Assembly (NCBI RefSeq): GCF_038433205.1
Contig: NZ_JBCDNA010000001.1
Coordinates: 868,001 to 932,000, forward strand
Length of the DNA: 64,000 nt
Direction of reading: 5' to 3'
Source of the DNA: Lutimonas vermicola
Lineage (GTDB): Bacteria > Bacteroidota > Bacteroidia > Flavobacteriales > Flavobacteriaceae
Positions 40,390-49,375 of the stretch are shown here, in pieces (the stretch's first letter is position 1; the number at the start of each line of letters is the position of its first letter). The notes under the pieces were generated by a model. That model searched no databases and had not been told where the DNA came from. It saw only the letters and a program-made list of their open reading frames with translations. A program made the position numbers and the translations under genes.

Positions 40390-40490
40390 GCTGAAATGCT
40401 GAAATGCTAAAATGCTGAAATGCTTGAATGCTTCAATGCTTGAAACCGAACCAGCCTGCCGGCAGGCAGGGATTCAGCGAAGCTAATGCG
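40390..40490 (+). repeat. Composite repeat copy 3
   Basis: Seven octamers (40390-40445), then the tail CCGAACCAGCCTGCCGGCAG, GCAGGGATTCAGCGAAGC and TAATGCG. This is the longest copy in the plus orientation. Confidence 0.8.
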
Positions 40491-40569
40491 TAAATTTTTC
40501 TGCTTTTTAATCAAACAGGATCATATAAAAAAGTAAAATCAAACAGGACATTATAATCAAGTCATAAAA

Positions 40570-40599
40570 AAAGACCGCTCGTTTGCACAAGCAGTCTTT
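40570..40599 (-). terminator. Terminator of the secreted-protein gene
   Basis: AAAGAC...GTCTTT stem with inner CGCT/AGC pairs, followed on the minus strand by a T-run, 29 bp past the stop codon at 40628. Confidence 0.7.
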
Positions 40600-40627
40600 C
40601 TCTTATAAACCTAATATGTTCTATTAA

Positions 40628-41443
40628 TTATTTTTTCAATGCCTTGTATGAACCTACATTTGTTTCTTCCTGAACCCTGAACATACCATTTACATTCGAA
40701 AATTCTGAGAGGTTGTACATGATAGAATCAGTTGAGAGTTCAATGTTTTTTAAATGATCCGAAAAATCCTGAAGTGATTCTTCCCCATTGAGTTCATCAT
40801 TGCTGTCTAACACCAAAACATTGTCTGGAATATTTAAGACATTGATGGCGCTAACCGCCTCTTCATATACATTGCTTTCTTCTGACGACTCCAGCAGGGC
40901 ATAATGATCAATACCAAGTCCTTGGGTTGATTCCTGTCCTTCATCATTGTAAACAAATCTCACCTGAAATTCATCATTGATAAAATCGCTTACTTCGAGA
41001 GAGACAAACTCATTCATTCCTGTATTCTTAGGTGATGAAGTATCCTGAAAATAAACTTCTCTCCATTTCCTGCCGTCAAATACTTCTATTGAAAATTCAC
41101 CTTTTTCATCTTCCACCTGTAAATTATAGGTTACCTGAATCTGAGCCTTCTTGACTTTCGAAAGGTCAACCAACGGCGTTGTCAAACTGGTTTTATCGTT
41201 TAATTTTTCTCCGAGACTGTTATCATTGAAAAGAGCAGCACCGGTAGTAAATTCCGATTCTATTGTGGGTCCGCTATGAGGCATAACACCCGTATATCCA
41301 AATTGCCAGTTTGTGGCATTGGAGTTGATTTCATAGATCCAACCATCAGGAATTTCTGATGCGTTGAAGCTTTCTTGTTGAATTTGTGCGGTAATCGTTA
41401 GATTTAAAAACAATACAACGATCATTAATCCGATTTTTTTCAT
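40628..41443 (-). CDS. Secreted protein with choice-of-anchor-J-like domain and T9SS-like C-terminus
   Basis: A 271-residue exported protein. A signal peptide (MKKIGLMIVVLFLNLTITAQ, cleavage after Ala-Gln) is followed by a beta-sandwich-like region (ESFNASEIPDGWIYEINS, NWQFGYTG, AALFNDNSLGEK) typical of jelly-roll anchor-J modules. The last 80 residues (VLVLDSNDELNG to GSYKALKK) loosely resemble a type IX secretion sorting domain but lack a clear canonical motif. Probably surface-attached or released. Function unknown. A further ATG three codons upstream (41452) is possible. Confidence 0.72.
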   Translation of the reverse strand: MKKIGLMIVVLFLNLTITAQIQQESFNASEIPDGWIYEINSNATNWQFGYTGVMPHSGPTIESEFTTGAALFNDNSLGEKLNDKTSLTTPLVDLSKVKKAQIQVTYNLQVEDEKGEFSIEVFDGRKWREVYFQDTSSPKNTGMNEFVSLEVSDFINDEFQVRFVYNDEGQESTQGLGIDHYALLESSEESNVYEEAVSAINVLNIPDNVLVLDSNDELNGEESLQDFSDHLKNIELSTDSIMYNLSEFSNVNGMFRVQEETNVGSYKALKK

Positions 41444-41583
41444 GGCAATCACTTTTCTATTACAATAAATATAACGTCACAAAGTCATTATTATTTTATG
41501 CCCTGTCCATGAATAAATGCTAATATTTCCTTAAAAATTTTCAATAAAACCTTTTAGATTGTCTCATTTCCTTATGAATCAAT

Positions 41584-41591
41584 TATCTTTG
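41584..41591 (+). promoter_or_regulatory. -7 promoter box of the immunophilin fusion gene
   Basis: TATCTTTG, perfect -7 consensus, 23 bp before the start codon; a TTG lies 22 bp upstream. Confidence 0.6.
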
Positions 41592-41614
41592 CAGGAATTT
41601 TAAAAAAACAAAAC

Positions 41615-42547
41615 ATGAACGACGGTTTATACACAAAGATAAAAAGTTCAAAAGGAGATATTCTTTTAAAGCTCGAATTTCAAAAAACCCCGGGAACTGT
41701 AGGTAATTTTGTAGCACTTGCAGAAGGGAACATGGAAAATTCTGCTAAGCCGCAAGGGCAGAAATATTACGATGGATTAAAATTTCACAGGGTGATTCCT
41801 GATTTTATGGTTCAGGGAGGATGTCCTCAAGGTACGGGTACAGGTAATCCGGGTTATAGCTTTGAAGATGAATTCCATGCTGATTTGAAACATGACAAGC
41901 CAGGAATTCTTTCTATGGCAAATGCAGGCCCCGGCACCAATGGAAGCCAGTTTTTTATTACTCATGTGCCAACACCATGGTTAGACAACAAGCACACGGT
42001 ATTTGGTGAAGTGATAGAAGGGCAGGATGTTGTTGATGCCATTGCCCAGGATGATATCCTGGAATCAGTAGAGATCATCAGGGTTGGAGCAGATGCAGAA
42101 GCGTTCAATGCGATTGAAGCTTTTAGATCTTTTGAAGGTGCGAGAGAACAGCGAATTGCTGAAGCCAAAGCAAAAATGGATGCCGAGTTGGATAAAATTG
42201 CCGCAGGTTTTGAAAAAACCGATTCTGGTCTGAGATATAAGGTTCTTCAAAAAGGAAATGGTGCAGAAGCCACCAAAGGCAAAAACATATCTGTACATTA
42301 CAAAGGGCAGCTCACTGACGGAACGGTTTTCGATTCTTCTTATCAACGTAAACAGCCCATTGACTTTCAAGTAGGTGTTGGTCAGGTCATTAAAGGCTGG
42401 GATGAAGGATTGCAATTGTTACAAGTTGGAGATAAGGCACGATTAGTGATTCCATCACATCTGGCTTATGGCTCACAAGGTGCCGGAGGTGTAATTCCAC
42501 CGGATGCTACACTTATTTTTGACGTTGAATTAATGGACGTTAAATAA
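41615..42547 (+). CDS. Dual-family immunophilin: cyclophilin plus FKBP peptidyl-prolyl isomerase
   Basis: A 310-residue two-domain isomerase, no signal peptide. The cyclophilin domain (1-165) has FHRVIPDFMVQGG, GPGTNGSQFFITH and WLDNKHTVFGEV. A charged helical linker follows (about 170-200), then an FKBP domain (205-310) with ISVHYKGQLTDGTVFDSSY, VIKGWDEGL and AYGSQGAGGVIPP. This order is the cyclophilin-FKBP type reported from Flavobacterium. Both active sites look intact. A strong terminator follows. Confidence 0.94.
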   Translation: MNDGLYTKIKSSKGDILLKLEFQKTPGTVGNFVALAEGNMENSAKPQGQKYYDGLKFHRVIPDFMVQGGCPQGTGTGNPGYSFEDEFHADLKHDKPGILSMANAGPGTNGSQFFITHVPTPWLDNKHTVFGEVIEGQDVVDAIAQDDILESVEIIRVGADAEAFNAIEAFRSFEGAREQRIAEAKAKMDAELDKIAAGFEKTDSGLRYKVLQKGNGAEATKGKNISVHYKGQLTDGTVFDSSYQRKQPIDFQVGVGQVIKGWDEGLQLLQVGDKARLVIPSHLAYGSQGAGGVIPPDATLIFDVELMDVK

Positions 42548-42566
42548 TAGCAAATACTATATATTC

Positions 42567-42600
42567 AAAGCACCTGAATTAATTACTCAGGTGCTTTTTT
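42567..42600 (+). terminator. Intrinsic terminator after the immunophilin gene
   Basis: 11-bp stem (AAAGCACCTGA with TCAGGTGCTTT), 9-nt loop, followed by a run of T. Confidence 0.92.
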
Positions 42601-42646
42601 TTTGTGAACATTTTGTTGTAATTTTAATTAAACCAGAACGCCCCTC

Positions 42647-43471
42647 ATGAAATACATTATTTTAATAGTGCTTCTTTTAGGAATCAGGGCAACTACCTTG
42701 TCACAGGAGGTAGAAAAACACCCTTTATTAGATAATAAATTCTATTTGGAAGCAGGTGTTTTTTTTCCATCAAAAGATATCAAACTTGGTGCTGATGCTT
42801 CTTCACCCGATGATGAAATTAATTTTGGAGAGACCTTCGGCTTCAATAATAATCAGGCGACTTCTTTTTTTAATTTTGAATGGCGCTGGAATAAAAAATG
42901 GAGGGTGACTGCAGAGACTTTTGGGGTAAACAATGCAGCCAAGGCAACCCTGGATTCAACCTATGTTTTTGACGATGTAACTTTTGAGAAAGGCAGCTTT
43001 GTAAGAGGAGGAATTGAATTTTCTTTATACAGGGTATTTGTGGGGAGAACAATCTCTTCAGGGCCAAAGCACTCCTTAGGAGCGGGCTTAGGTGTTCATG
43101 CCTTTAATGTAGGTGCCTTTATTGAAGGTAATATCAAATCAGATAATGAGCAAATAGATGGTACTTTTCAAAAAAGAAAAGTTAGTGCATTGATTCCTTT
43201 GCCCAACATTGGTGCCTGGTATCATTGGGCCCCAAATACAAAATGGGCCCTTATTGCCCGTGCTGATTGGTTTGGCATTAGTATTGACAAATACTCTGGT
43301 GGCCTTTGGAACATTGCCCCGGGGGTACGCTATCAAATCGTAAAAAACTTTGGCCTTGGTGTGGATTACCGCTTTTTATTGTTTAATGCCAAGGTAACCG
43401 AAGATAATTGGAAAGGTAGCTTCGATATGAACTTTTCAGGTCCGTCCATAACGCTTCATGGTAATTTTTGA
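42647..43471 (+). CDS. Putative outer-membrane beta-barrel protein
   Basis: A 274-residue exported protein with a signal peptide (MKYIILIVLLLGIRATTLSQ). Repeated amphipathic strands rich in aromatic residues (FFNFEWRWNKKWRVTAETFG, WYHWAPNTKWALIARADWFG, VDYRFLLFNAKV) and a final GPSITLHGNF ending in Phe are typical of small outer-membrane barrels. Substrate or role unknown. The DinB-like gene follows after 3 bp. Confidence 0.75.
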   Translation: MKYIILIVLLLGIRATTLSQEVEKHPLLDNKFYLEAGVFFPSKDIKLGADASSPDDEINFGETFGFNNNQATSFFNFEWRWNKKWRVTAETFGVNNAAKATLDSTYVFDDVTFEKGSFVRGGIEFSLYRVFVGRTISSGPKHSLGAGLGVHAFNVGAFIEGNIKSDNEQIDGTFQKRKVSALIPLPNIGAWYHWAPNTKWALIARADWFGISIDKYSGGLWNIAPGVRYQIVKNFGLGVDYRFLLFNAKVTEDNWKGSFDMNFSGPSITLHGNF

Positions 43472-43474
43472 CCC

Positions 43475-44017
43475 ATGGGAATTGATCCGATTGAACGCCT
43501 AAAATACCCAATTGGTAAAGCTGAAATTCCTGAGATTATTTCAGAAAGTGATATCAAAGAATGGATCGGTATTTTAGCTGCGCTTCCCAAAAAAATGAGA
43601 TCAATTACCCAAAATTTAAGTGATGAACAGCTTGATACGCCCTATAGACCCGATGGCTGGACCATAAGACAAGTAGTACATCATGTGGTTGACAGTCATT
43701 CTCATAGTTATATCAGATTCAAATGGGCCCTTACTGAAGAAAAACCGCTGATCAAGGCCTATCATGAAGAACTATGGGCCGAACTACACGATTACAATGC
43801 TCCTATTGAACTGTCTTTACAATCATTGGAAAGCCTTCATGCCAAATTGGTCTATCTATTAAATGGACTTTCAGAAAAGGATTTGAAAAGAACCTTTATT
43901 CATCCTGAAACCCAACAAGAAGTCTCTCTGAAAAAAAATATAGGCATTTATGCCTGGCACAGCCAGCACCACTATGCTCATATTGAAAACCTGCTCAAAA
44001 GAAAGGGCTGGTTATAA
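43475..44017 (+). CDS. DinB/YfiT-like metal-binding transferase
   Basis: A 180-residue four-helix-bundle protein. RPDGWTIRQVVHHVVDSH supplies the first metal His and WHSQHHYAH the later ones, matching YfiT-type DinB proteins (the relatives include thiol transferases). The N-terminus DPIERLKYPIGKAEIP is also YfiT-like. Substrate here unknown. Confidence 0.88.
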   Translation: MGIDPIERLKYPIGKAEIPEIISESDIKEWIGILAALPKKMRSITQNLSDEQLDTPYRPDGWTIRQVVHHVVDSHSHSYIRFKWALTEEKPLIKAYHEELWAELHDYNAPIELSLQSLESLHAKLVYLLNGLSEKDLKRTFIHPETQQEVSLKKNIGIYAWHSQHHYAHIENLLKRKGWL

Positions 44018-44032
44018 ACAATTCTTACAACC

Positions 44033-44587
44033 TTATTTCCACTTGATATTACAACCCATACTTGGTTTCTGATTTTCTACTATACCTTTTTGATGAACTA
44101 AATGATCCAGAGCGTTTCTCAGATCTGAACCTGTTAAGGGTAAATCATTTCCAGGTCTTGAATCGTCTATCTGCCCCCTGTAAACCAAATTCAGGTTTTC
44201 ATCAAACAAATAAGTATCCGGCGTACAGGCTGCGTCATAGGCTTTGGCCACTTCCTGTGTTTTATCATACAGATATGGAAAAGGGTATCCAACATCAAGG
44301 GCCTTTTTTTTCATCAGCTCAGGACCATCCTGAGGATAATGCTCTACATCGTTCGATGAAATAGCAATAAAAGAAATTCCTTTTGATCTGTATTCATTGG
44401 CAATTCTAACCAGTTCTTTGTTCACATGAATCACAAATGGGCAATGATTACAGATAAAAAACAGTACGGTACCATTGACTCCTTTCAATTGTGCCAGGGA
44501 CAATTTTTTACCAGAAACAGTATCAAATAATTCAAAATCAGCAGCCTTTGATCCAAGGGGGAGCATATTGGAGGGTGTATTTGCCAT
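44033..44587 (-). CDS. Thioredoxin-fold redoxin (AhpC/TSA-like), cytoplasmic
   Basis: A 184-residue protein with a CxxC in FFICNHCPFVIHVNKEL and blocks AISSNDVEHYPQDGPE, YLYDKTQEVAKAYDAACTPDTYLFD and VYRGQIDDSRPGND, typical of the bacterial redoxin group with a long second half. No signal peptide. Probably a disulfide reductase or peroxidase; partners unknown. Confidence 0.88.
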   Translation of the reverse strand: MANTPSNMLPLGSKAADFELFDTVSGKKLSLAQLKGVNGTVLFFICNHCPFVIHVNKELVRIANEYRSKGISFIAISSNDVEHYPQDGPELMKKKALDVGYPFPYLYDKTQEVAKAYDAACTPDTYLFDENLNLVYRGQIDDSRPGNDLPLTGSDLRNALDHLVHQKGIVENQKPSMGCNIKWK

Positions 44588-44723
44588 AACTCACAATTTA
44601 TTTCTATATTTACTTCAAAGCATACCCAAAAGTAAGATTTTTAACACAATTATATTTAGGTTTCTCGGAAACATGATATGGTTTTTGCCGATGCCGTAGT
44701 CTCAATTTATTAATTTTTTTAAT

Positions 44724-45182
44724 ATGAAAACGATACAACAATGGTATGATGATTATGCAGTAAGCCATCAGAACAAAACCAACCAAAAGATTCATTATAT
44801 CTGCGTTCCTGCGATTTTCTTTAGCATTGTGGGAATGATCATGAGCATACCCTCAGGTTTTCTTCAAAGAACTTTAAATATTTCCAATCCCATGATTGGA
44901 AACTGGGCTTCAGTTTTGTTGATGCTGTTACTGTTATTTTACCTGCGATTGTCGTTTGCGCTGTTTTTAAGGATGCTTGGTTTTTCTGTGCTTTGCGTTA
45001 TGGGCAACTATTACCTCTCACAAATTGCACCCCTTTTTATGACATCTTTGATTATTTTTATAGCGGCCTGGATCGGTCAGTTCTACGGTCATAAAATAGA
45101 AGGGAAAAAACCTTCATTTTTTAAAGATTTGCAATTTCTGCTTATTGGACCGGCCTGGGTATTTGAAAAACTTTCCAGATAA
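44724..45182 (+). CDS. Mpo1-like (DUF962) membrane protein
   Basis: A 152-residue protein with four membrane helices. The conserved His motifs (YAVSHQNKTNQKIHYICVP at the start, QFYGHKIEGKKPSFFKD near the end) match Mpo1/YGL010W, an Fe-dependent dioxygenase of 2-hydroxy fatty acid alpha-oxidation in yeast. The same role here is plausible but unproven. Its stop overlaps the next start (TAATG). Confidence 0.85.
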   Translation: MKTIQQWYDDYAVSHQNKTNQKIHYICVPAIFFSIVGMIMSIPSGFLQRTLNISNPMIGNWASVLLMLLLLFYLRLSFALFLRMLGFSVLCVMGNYYLSQIAPLFMTSLIIFIAAWIGQFYGHKIEGKKPSFFKDLQFLLIGPAWVFEKLSR

Positions 45183-45520
45183 TGAATGAGTCCAATATAA
45201 CATTCGAGGATTTTCAAAAGGTCGACATACGCGTTGGCACCATTATCGAAGTGTTGGATTTCCCCAAAGCCCGGGTTCCTGCCTACCAGCTAAAAATTGA
45301 TTTCGGCGCTCTGGGAATTAAGAAATCAAGTGCTCAGATTACGACTTTGTATTCGAAAGATAAATTACTCAACAAGCAGGTAATTGCCGTCATCAATTTT
45401 AAACCCAAACAAATAGCAAATTTCAAAAGCGAATGCCTCGTTTTAGGTATTCAAAAAGGTAAAGATGTAGTACTTTTACATTCAGGTGATTCGGTAAAAA
45501 ACGGCACTCAGGTAGTTTAA
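45182..45520 (+). CDS. csaA: tRNA-binding domain protein (CsaA-like)
   Basis: A 112-residue OB-fold protein with DFQKVDIRVGTIIEVLDFP, SSAQITTLYSKDKLLNKQV and NFKPKQIANFKSECLVLG, the pattern of CsaA/EMAP-II tRNA-binding domains. A chaperone or tRNA-binding role is described for CsaA. Coupled to the Mpo1-like gene. Confidence 0.9.
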   Translation: MNESNITFEDFQKVDIRVGTIIEVLDFPKARVPAYQLKIDFGALGIKKSSAQITTLYSKDKLLNKQVIAVINFKPKQIANFKSECLVLGIQKGKDVVLLHSGDSVKNGTQVV

Positions 45521-45551
45521 AATTCTAATTTCAATTGTTATCGCTTACAGC

Positions 45552-48464
45552 ATGTCTATACTTAAAGAATTGCAGGAACTTTCGCAAACCCTTCATGGAG
45601 AACTTCATTTTGACGACTTGCACAAAAATATTTACGCCACAGATGCCTCTGTTTACCGAAAAATACCACTGGCGGTAGCCTATCCAAAAGACAAAGAAGA
45701 TTTAAAAAAACTTATTTTGTTCGCGCCAAAACACAAAGTGTCTCTGGTTCCAAGGACGGCAGGCACCTCTTTGGCCGGGCAATGCGTTGGTGAGGGGATT
45801 ATCGTTGATACTTCAAAATATTTCACCCGTATACTTGCCTTTGATGAAAGGAACAAAACAGTTCGGGTTGAACCCGGAGTCGTTCGGGATGAATTGAATG
45901 CGTTTTTAAAGCCCTTCGGTTTATTTTTCGGGCCTAATACGTCTACGTCAAATCGGTGCATGATGGGAGGCATGGTCGGCAATAATTCCTCGGGCACGAC
46001 CTCCATACAATACGGAGTAACCAGAGACAAGGTACTCGAAATGAATACCATTTTATCAGATGGTTCCGAGTCATTTTTTGGACCTCAATCGGCTCAGGAT
46101 TTTAAAGAAAACCTCAAGGGAAACTCCCTTAAAAGCAAGGTTTATAATTTATTATATAATGAATTATCGAATAAGGAAACAAGGGAAGAAATTGAAAGGG
46201 AATTTCCTAAACCCAGTATCCACCGGCGAAATAATGGTTATGCTATTGACGCCATTTTAAACAACGAGGTTTTTTCAGAAAATCAGGACCCCATCAACCT
46301 GTCAAAATTGCTTTGTGGCAGCGAAGGCACACTTGCATTTACTACAGACATGACGCTGTCACTCGATAAACTTCCTCCGGAGCACAACATGCTGGTGGCT
46401 GCTCATTTTTTAAGTATCCAGGAAAGCCTTGAAGCAGTTGTAGTAGCCATGGAGCACAATCTCTACACCTGTGAATTAATGGATAAAACCATACTGGATT
46501 GTACAAAAAACAATCGGGAACAGCTTTTAAACAGGTTTTTTGTTGAAGGAGACCCTGAGGCTATTTTAATGCTCGAGGTTGCAAGTGAAGATGCAGTGAA
46601 AACTAAAGAACTGGCTGAAAAATTAATTGCTGACCTTAAAAAAAATAAGTTTGGATACACCTATCCCATCCTTAAAGGTACAGATATTGAAAAGGCCAGT
46701 ACCCTTAGGAAGGCCGGATTGGGTTTATTAGGGAATATCGTTGGCGACAACAAAGCTGTGGCTTGTATTGAAGACACGGCAGTGGAAGTTAGCGATTTGC
46801 CTCAATATATTGCCGAATTTACTGAGATGATGAAGGAGTATGATCAGAAAGCCGTGTATTATGCCCATGCAGGAGCGGGAGAATTGCACTTACGCCCCAT
46901 ATTAAATCTCAAACGAGCAGAAGACATTCATTTATTCAGGAAAATTACCACCAAAGTAGCGCAACTGGTTAAAGAATACAAAGGGTCGATGAGTGGTGAA
47001 CATGGGGATGGTATTGTAAGGTCAGAGTTTCTTAGCCTGATGCTTGGCGAAAAAAATTATGAGCTGATGCGAAAAATCAAACAGGTATTTGATCCACAGC
47101 ACATCCTAAATCCGGGAAAAATAATCGATTCTTGGCCTATGGATAAGTCTTTAAGGTATGTTCCCGATCGCGAAGAGCCCATTATTGACACAATTCAGGA
47201 TTTTTCCGATTCGCAAGGCATACTCAGAGCTGCCGAAAAATGCAACGGATCGGGTGATTGCAGAAAACCCGTTTTTGCCGGTGGCACCATGTGCCCCAGT
47301 TACAGGGCCACCAAAAATGAAAAGGACACAACCAGGGCCAGGGCCAATACACTCAGGGAATTTTTAACCAACAGTGAGAAAGCCAACCGCTTTGATCATG
47401 AAGAATTAAAAGAAGTTTTTGATCTCTGCCTGAGCTGCAAGGCCTGCTCAAGTGAATGCCCCAGCAATGTAGATGTAGCAGCTTTAAAAGCTGAGTTTCT
47501 TTATCAGTACCAGAAGGAGAATGGTATATCATTCAGAACCCGTTTGTTCGCTGAAAATGTGAAATACAATAAACTGGGATCCATGGCACCTTCACTCACC
47601 AACATGTTGCTCCAAACCAATGTAGCCAAACGTATCATGGGAGTCGCCCTGAAAAGAAGTATTCCGAAACTGGCTCAGGTGACCACAAGAAAATGGTACA
47701 GAAAAAACAAAGATCGCTTCAGCGGACAAAATTATCCGAATGGCCAATTGTATTTATTTCTTGACGAATTCACTGATTACTATGACGCTGCTATAGGAAG
47801 AGATGCCATAGAGGCCCTTTCAAAACTTGGATATCAGGTAATCATAACAGATCACCACGAAAGCGGAAGAAGTTTTATTTCAAAAGGACTGCTGGACCAG
47901 GCCAAGGAACTGGCACATCAAAATGTTGAATTTTTCAAAGACAAAGTTACCATAGATACACCCCTGGTTGGCATAGAACCTTCGGCCCTCCTTACATTCA
48001 GAGACGAGTACCTAAGGCTTACAGGTAACAGTGAATCGGCCAAGGAGATCGCTGCATGTACTTTTACCATTGAAGAATTTATAACACGTGAAATTGAAAA
48101 AGGTCATATTACACAAAAACAGTTTACCGACAAGTCTAAAAAAATAAAGGTTCACGGCCATTGTCAGCAAAAAGCACTTTCAAATATGACAGCAACCTTC
48201 ACGATGCTGAATTTTCCCAAAAATTACGAAGTGACCCTTATGAATACGGGATGTTGCGGTATGGCAGGCTCTTTTGGTTATGAAAAAGAACATTATGACC
48301 TAAGTATGCAGGTAGGAGAAGACACGCTGTTTCCCAAAGTTCGAAGCAGTCATAAAAAGGTTGAAATCGTTGCTGCAGGAACAAGCTGCAGACATCAGAT
48401 CAAGGATGGTACGGAAAGGATTGCAAAGCATCCGATCAGCCTGCTTAGAGAAGCTTTAAAATAA
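45552..48464 (+). CDS. FAD-linked oxidase with C-terminal Fe-S/CCG domains (D-lactate/2-hydroxyacid dehydrogenase type)
   Basis: A 970-residue fused dehydrogenase. The N-terminal half is GlcD-like (VPRTAGTSLAGQCVGEG FAD loop, SNRCMMGGMVGNNSSGT, SGEHGDGIVRSEF near 480). Two 4Fe-4S motifs follow (CNGSGDCRKP...CPS and CLSCKACSSECP, about 556-640), then a GlpC/LutA-like heterodisulfide domain with TGCCGMAGSFGYE near 900. Family members oxidise D-lactate or D-2-hydroxyglutarate and pass electrons to the quinone pool. Substrate not determined. Confidence 0.92.
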   Translation: MSILKELQELSQTLHGELHFDDLHKNIYATDASVYRKIPLAVAYPKDKEDLKKLILFAPKHKVSLVPRTAGTSLAGQCVGEGIIVDTSKYFTRILAFDERNKTVRVEPGVVRDELNAFLKPFGLFFGPNTSTSNRCMMGGMVGNNSSGTTSIQYGVTRDKVLEMNTILSDGSESFFGPQSAQDFKENLKGNSLKSKVYNLLYNELSNKETREEIEREFPKPSIHRRNNGYAIDAILNNEVFSENQDPINLSKLLCGSEGTLAFTTDMTLSLDKLPPEHNMLVAAHFLSIQESLEAVVVAMEHNLYTCELMDKTILDCTKNNREQLLNRFFVEGDPEAILMLEVASEDAVKTKELAEKLIADLKKNKFGYTYPILKGTDIEKASTLRKAGLGLLGNIVGDNKAVACIEDTAVEVSDLPQYIAEFTEMMKEYDQKAVYYAHAGAGELHLRPILNLKRAEDIHLFRKITTKVAQLVKEYKGSMSGEHGDGIVRSEFLSLMLGEKNYELMRKIKQVFDPQHILNPGKIIDSWPMDKSLRYVPDREEPIIDTIQDFSDSQGILRAAEKCNGSGDCRKPVFAGGTMCPSYRATKNEKDTTRARANTLREFLTNSEKANRFDHEELKEVFDLCLSCKACSSECPSNVDVAALKAEFLYQYQKENGISFRTRLFAENVKYNKLGSMAPSLTNMLLQTNVAKRIMGVALKRSIPKLAQVTTRKWYRKNKDRFSGQNYPNGQLYLFLDEFTDYYDAAIGRDAIEALSKLGYQVIITDHHESGRSFISKGLLDQAKELAHQNVEFFKDKVTIDTPLVGIEPSALLTFRDEYLRLTGNSESAKEIAACTFTIEEFITREIEKGHITQKQFTDKSKKIKVHGHCQQKALSNMTATFTMLNFPKNYEVTLMNTGCCGMAGSFGYEKEHYDLSMQVGEDTLFPKVRSSHKKVEIVAAGTSCRHQIKDGTERIAKHPISLLREALK

Positions 48465-48633
48465 TTTTGCAGACATGGTAAATTTAATTAATTTTAAAGC
48501 CCTCTTAAAATTTAATAGAGAACGGTTATAATAATGTCATCCTGTCTGTAATCTTTGCATTACTGACGAAGGATTTTTACGCACTAGACTGTATATCAAA
48601 TTATTATAATTTTATTAATCAAATAACATTGAA

Positions 48634-49263
48634 ATGAAAAAATTCATTACTGTTTTATCTTTCACCTTTGTATTAGCTTTTAGTTCTGCCGTTTTTGGGC
48701 AGGTTGAAGAACAAACCGGGCCAAAACCTTCTTTAGACAATGGTACAATTGAAAGCCAATTTGATTATTTATACAGAAAATCAAGTTCCTATCAAGAGTA
48801 TAAAGTTGTTAAGAAAACTTTTTATCAAAAGATCAAAGGCAACGTATTGGATTCTATGCAAGCGTTAAAAAAGGATCTTGGGGATACTAAAAAACTAGTT
48901 GAAGTCCAGGCAAGTGAAATCAAAAGCCTCAAGGCTGACCTTTTAACCACAAATAATAATTTGACGTCAGTAACCAAGGAAAAAGACAATATCAAGTTTT
49001 TGGGAATTCCAATGACAAAATCCTCTTACAACAGTTTACTGTGGACTATTATTTTTAGTTTAGTGGCCCTGTTGTTGTTCTTTATTTTCAGGTTTAGGTC
49101 AAGTAATGCCATCACTGTGCAGGCAAGAGATCTGTTAAGTGATACAGAAAAAGAGTTTGAAGCATACAAAGCCAAGGCCCTTGAAAGAGAGCAAAAAGTG
49201 AGACGTGAGCTTCAGGACGAACTCAACAAGCAAAAATACGCTGCTAAAAAAGGAAAAAAGTAA
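48634..49263 (+). CDS. Exported coiled-coil membrane protein, unknown function
   Basis: A 209-residue protein with a signal peptide (MKKFITVLSFTFVLAFSSAV, ending near FGQ), a periplasmic coiled coil (about 65-115), one transmembrane helix (WTIIFSLVALLLFFIFRF near 133-150) and a second charged coiled coil on the cytoplasmic side. Homologues in Flavobacteriia are sometimes mislabelled as a tRNA methyltransferase; no methyltransferase motif is seen here. A strong terminator follows. Confidence 0.75.
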   Translation: MKKFITVLSFTFVLAFSSAVFGQVEEQTGPKPSLDNGTIESQFDYLYRKSSSYQEYKVVKKTFYQKIKGNVLDSMQALKKDLGDTKKLVEVQASEIKSLKADLLTTNNNLTSVTKEKDNIKFLGIPMTKSSYNSLLWTIIFSLVALLLFFIFRFRSSNAITVQARDLLSDTEKEFEAYKAKALEREQKVRRELQDELNKQKYAAKKGKK

Positions 49264-49287
49264 GCTAACTTCTAGAAAATCATATAA

Positions 49288-49319
49288 AAAGCCTGGTAGA
49301 TGATCTACCAGGCTTTTTT
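49288..49319 (+). terminator. Intrinsic terminator
   Basis: Perfect 13-bp stem (AAAGCCTGGTAGA with TCTACCAGGCTTT), 3-nt loop, T-run. Confidence 0.93.
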
Positions 49320-49375
49320 TATGTCCATTTCCTTCTCTCAAGATGGAAGGCCTTTAATTGTCATCGTATAAAAAG

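Noticed and set aside
48634..49263. tRNA (guanine-N1)-methyltransferase, a label I recall for similar proteins
   Set aside because: The protein has a signal peptide, one membrane helix and coiled coils, and no SAM-binding or TrmD motif.
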